A DNA stretch of 64,000 bases from Calliopum simillimum (lineage: Eukaryota; Arthropoda; Insecta; Diptera; Lauxaniidae). The stretch lies in the NCBI GenBank assembly GCA_951812925.1, contig OX638369.1, positions 20,055,329-20,119,328 of the forward strand. Direction: 5' to 3'. Positions 60,308 to 64,000 of this stretch are shown piece by piece. The notes below the pieces were generated by a model, which worked only from the letters and a program-made list of their open reading frames with translations, did no database searches and was not told where the DNA came from. The stretch's first letter is position 1. Each line of letters starts with the position of its first letter. Position numbers and translations under genes: made by a program.

Positions 60308-61548
60308 AATACTGTTCGACAATTTCGAACTTTTTGTAAAACACATGAGAAAATCCAAATAATTCTTAAAGAAGTCGTTAAAAAAAATACCCGTTTCTCG
60401 TGGCTTTTCTCCAGCACGTCACATTTTTTTTAATCGATTTTTGAAGTTTTTTTATCCACTGTACATGAAAAAAAAAAAAAAATACCGCATTCATGTGTTG
60501 AGTCGATAAATTTAACTATATGATCCTTAAATCTGAGGTGTATCATGTGTTCAGCAAACTTATGCTGTCCTGCAGGGGAATAGTTTTGTATAAAAATTTA
60601 GCCCTCTACAACCCCCACACAAAATGACACCGAAAACATTTGAATATTGAGTCAGTATGTAATATAGAAATACTCGCTATAAAATTACACTACAAGTTTC
60701 TAAATAAGTAAAGGTCAAAATTTTAGTATGAAACCAAAAAAATCGTTAAAATCAATTAGGACTTTTCACATTACATATTAATTACATCCCTGACGCGCTT
60801 AGCTTAAGTTTTACGAATTTTTCGTCTCTGGTGACGCTTTGTGAAATTTTATGTAGGAAATTTTTGCAAATTTTTTTAACCCATTTTGACTCAGTTTTAG
60901 AAAAAGGGGTCAAAAAGACCCATAAAAACAGGATATAATAGGTTGATGTGTTCTAAGAAAATGATCCTTGTGTGATTTCGTTATGATCTTGTGAGAACGA
61001 GTTTTGCCCAAAATGTAGCGTCAGAGTTTTACAGTGGGGTGAAATTTGGAATATATTGATTGTTTGAAGTGCTTAAGTACTGATTTTAATGATTTTTTTG
61101 CTTTCGGGATAAAATTTTGCTTTTTTAATGTTCAGCAGCTAGTAGTAAAATTGTATAGTAAATATTTCTGTAGTACATACTGACTCAATATTCCCAAGTT
61201 TTAGGTGCCATTTTTGAACCTTTTTAAGAAAAAGGCAAAAATGACCCACATGTGGAGGTTGTACAGGGTTAAAATTTTATACAAAAATGCTCCCCGCAAT
61301 ATCTTGCATAAGTTTGCTGAACACATGATACACCTCAGATGTAAGGATCATATAGTTAAGTTCATCGATTTAACACAAGAATCCGGTATTTTTGTTTTTT
61401 TCATGTACAGTGAATAAAAAAACTTAAAAAATCTCGATTAAAAAAAATGTGACGTGCTGGAAAAAATCGACGAGACACGGGTTTTTTTTTAACGTCTACT
61501 TTAAGAATTTTTTGGATTTTCTAATGTGTTTTTGTGTCGAACAGTGTA
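60308..61548. repeat. family D inverted-repeat element, copy 2
   Basis: Arms of about 330 bp (60308-60650 and 61225-61548) share 'agaaaatccaaa', 'attcttaaag', 'ccagcacgtcacattttttt' and 'gatacacctcagatgtaagg'. The 570-bp spacer holds 'ggggtcaaaaagacccataa', also found at 6.1 kb. Confidence 0.8.
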
Positions 61549-62515
61549 ATTATTATAATTACACAACAAAAAGTCTCGGAGTAAAATTCAAACAAAATTG
61601 GAGGGAATACGAATCCACACCAAATTTGGTATAAAATCTATGCTGCAATTTGGTATACAAACCGTTTAAGAGTGTCCCTTTAAAATGGATACAAATGAAG
61701 TATTTATAATATTTAAACTATTTTGGTTTAAATTTTATAGTATCACCATATAAAAATCTTTTACACTTTTTTTTGTATAAAATTTATATTGAACTTAATA
61801 TAAAATTTATATCATGCCCCTATAAACTGGTATTTATGCTTACGCAGAATAAATTCCACAATAAAGAAATATCAATAATTTATTTTTATCTATTTTAAGA
61901 GGAACAAATTTCATAAATTACATAAAAAATTTTCAATTACATATTGTGACATGATTATGTAATGAGAAAAATTCCCTAATTTTATAAAAAAAAAAACAAT
62001 GAAACAATTAAAGCTTCTTTCTAGTTTTCTGCACTTTTCAGATCCGAACGTTACTTTTTGGCGGCATATTTTTCTTAGGACTTGAATATTAATTACACAA
62101 ACTGGGCTAAAAAAAGTTTTACGTGTCGATGAAGTAAGCTTAAGTCTCCGTTTTTTTTTTTGTGCAAATATACCGAAGGTGAAATGAGAAATACCTTTTA
62201 CTTCCGAATCGCTGTTCTTTTGGGGGACGGAAATGCTCTGCTTGACACGCAAATGTGCTGCTGAACACACTAATGTGACAATGGACACTTTGATGTTCTG
62301 TGATGTATTCTATGACGGGACGTTTTGTCAAAAGTTTTTTCTAATTTTATACAATTTTGGTATAGAAATAATACAATTTTGGTATGAAGATTGTACCTAT
62401 TATTTATAAGAATTTTGATTTAGAATATCTTTATCTATATCTATTTTCCTTCATAAAGTATTGCATCATTAAGGCATTTTTTATAGAAAAACAAAAATTA
62501 AACTTAAGAAATTTT
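61549..62515. other. AT-rich, nothing firm
   Basis: 'aatttggtat' and 'aattttggtata' recur at 61625, 61650, 62355 and 62375; too short to call an element. Confidence 0.4.
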
Positions 62516-62529
62516 CATGAAATTTAGCA

Positions 62530-62850
62530 AATATTACAACAACAACACCACCACTAACAAAAACAGCGCTAACAAAAACAACAACAACACCACCACTAAC
62601 AACAACAACAATGTCTCAGAGAGACCATCCTATTGGGAGGCCAGAAATAACAACCTTGACGACAATATCTGGCCTGGCGTTCGAGTAGTTACAATAACAA
62701 CAACACCACCACTAACAACAACATCAACAACACCACTAACAGCAACAACAACAACAAGAACAACACAAAAACACTAACAAAACAACAACACAACTAACAA
62801 CAACAACATCACTATCAACAACACCACTATCAACCACAACAAAATGACAT
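62530..62850 (+). repeat. AAC/ACC microsatellite, interrupted
   Basis: Long (AAC)n with ACC and ACT variants, interrupted by a unique block at 62612-62690. The Asn/Thr-rich ORF here is only a reading of the repeat. Confidence 0.9.
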
Positions 62851-63027
62851 TTTTCTTTCAAAAACGTGAGGTTTACTACTACTTTTTATTACAAAAGAGA
62901 AAAATTGTTATTCAAAATTTCGCGCGAAATTTTTAATAACAATTTTTCGCCTGCGGCACTTTCTTTTTGGGAAATTTTTGCAAATCATTCAGTCAAGTTA
63001 TGTAACTGATTACAAAAATAAGGTCTT

Positions 63028-63309
63028 AACCCCCTAACGGTGAACCACTCAATTTCTTTTAAAGATCCAGTAACTGATGACCACACAAATACGATTGAGG
63101 GTCTGTGGCGAGATGTCAAAAACGCTTTGCATGTATGTTATTTAACAGAAGAAAACGATTTTACGAAGGATATATTGCAAAATTCATGTTCCTTAAAAAG
63201 TGAAAAGCAGAGGGGGTTGAGCCAATGGAGTATTTTTTTAAATATGAGGGAGAATTGCATAAAGTCGTTTCCTATAAAGCAGAGAACGATGATGTTGATA
63301 ATGTTGTAG
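63028..63309 (+). pseudogene. IS1595/Merlin-like transposase, C-terminal fragment
   Basis: About 90 codons opening VNHSISFKDPVTDDHTNTIEGLWRDVKNAL. The NHS-F-DP-T--HTN-IEGLW pattern is the signature around the last catalytic Glu of the IS1595 (ISXO2-like) DDE domain, used by Merlin elements in animals. The two preceding catalytic Asp residues are missing, as are TIRs. The part after residue 35 is not recognisable. Recognition is by motif only. Confidence 0.7.
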
Positions 63310-63529
63310 ATGAAGACATCTTATAAAATAAAATACAAATTTTAATTCTTCTATTTTTTTTTTTGGAAAAACCTTACAAATAAAGGAAATCAGATACAAA
63401 TGGCATAAATAATAAAAGAAAATAGATTGGCCTTTCATATTTTGTTACTAAAATTATGGATTGATGAGACGTTTTTTGGAAAAAATAGTGTTTTTTTAAA
63501 AAAACCTGTTCAAAATTATCTTAAAATCT

Positions 63530-63720
63530 ATGGCGATCGAAACCGAAAACTCGGATTTAAGACTTTTGTACACCAATTTGGTAGCTAGTTATAATACCTT
63601 TCATATGACACCAAATTTTGTAATATCCATCAAGGGACTCAGAACTTATACTTGTTTTTATAAAAGCTATATCCCGATCTTCCGATTGCTATATCTCCGA
63701 AACCAGATCTGAGCGACACT
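63530..63720 (+). repeat. single arm related to the palindrome at 22.8-23.7 kb
   Basis: Shares 'catatgacacca', 'aatccatc', 'atatcccgatcttccgattg' and 'atatctccgaaac' with 23330-23450 in the same orientation. Confidence 0.65.
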
Positions 63721-64000
63721 TTTTGTTTTTGCTGTTGCTGTTGTAATTAATTTCCTAAGCCATATTTGGGCAAAAAAAAAAAACTTGGCTTTGGGAGCAA
63801 CGCCTGACTTGTTCCAATAGTATGAACAAGTTTACACTTTTTGCTGTGATGTAAACCACATTCGGAAAAAATCAAGTTATAACGATTTTAAAATACCATA
63901 ACTCAGTAAATTTTTGGAATTTTCCAGTGATCGAGTTATCATTTTATTCAAAATTGTATTTATTTTGAGAGAATGCAAAAAACAGTTTTTATTTTGTGAA

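Noticed and set aside
62517..62777. Asn/Thr-rich ORF
   Set aside because: Pure translation of an AAC/ACC microsatellite.

Overview
The window reads as AT-rich, repeat-dominated nuclear DNA of a higher fly (Diptera, Brachycera). The pointers are short introns with AG/GT borders, a synaptotagmin with an insect-style gene structure, helicase-type non-autonomous repeats with GTCY microsatellites as in fly DINE/INE elements, and a mariner relative with DD41D spacing like the 'rosa' group known from tephritid fruit flies. Tephritid is my best guess, not a proof.

Only one host gene can be supported. It is a six-exon synaptotagmin on the + strand (CDS 29258-35994, 490 residues), most like the Ca2+-poor Syt12 type. 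It starts in an exon preceded by a 3' splice site, so at least one 5' UTR exon lies upstream. Its fourth intron is 5 kb and carries a DD37E Tc1/mariner copy, itself split by a non-autonomous hAT element with a perfect 8-bp target duplication.

Everything else is mobile or repetitive DNA. Region 1-5.4 kb: a foldback palindrome, a Helitron-like repeat (family A) and a small MITE. 6.9-8.2 kb: a complete DD41D mariner-like element with an intact 366-codon transposase. 11.4-12.2 kb: an array of a short motif in both orientations. 13.3-20.9 kb: family A copies (one split by foldback family B), a decayed DD37E element split by a 128-129-bp tandem array (family F), and an internally deleted mariner inside an inverted-repeat element (family E). 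21.6-28.3 kb: several palindromes around a 200-bp assembly gap. 36-44 kb: degenerate tandem repeats and a dead DD41D copy. 44.7-46.8 kb: a 2.1-kb near-perfect palindrome. 47.3-51.4 kb: a 4.1-kb element with CACAGTG ends, about 160-bp inverted termini and a 5-bp CGCCG duplication (Transib-like). 53.5-64 kb: more family F, A and D repeats, an RTE-like endonuclease fragment and an IS1595/Merlin-like transposase fragment.

The history that can be read is layered insertion: transposon into transposon into intron, and tandem 'gcgtggcac' modules spread inside Helitron-like carriers. No CRISPR, operon, rRNA or complete tRNA gene was seen. Repeat families are lettered here (A to L) only for cross-reference; boundaries of palindromes and degenerate repeats were judged by eye and may be off by tens of bases.
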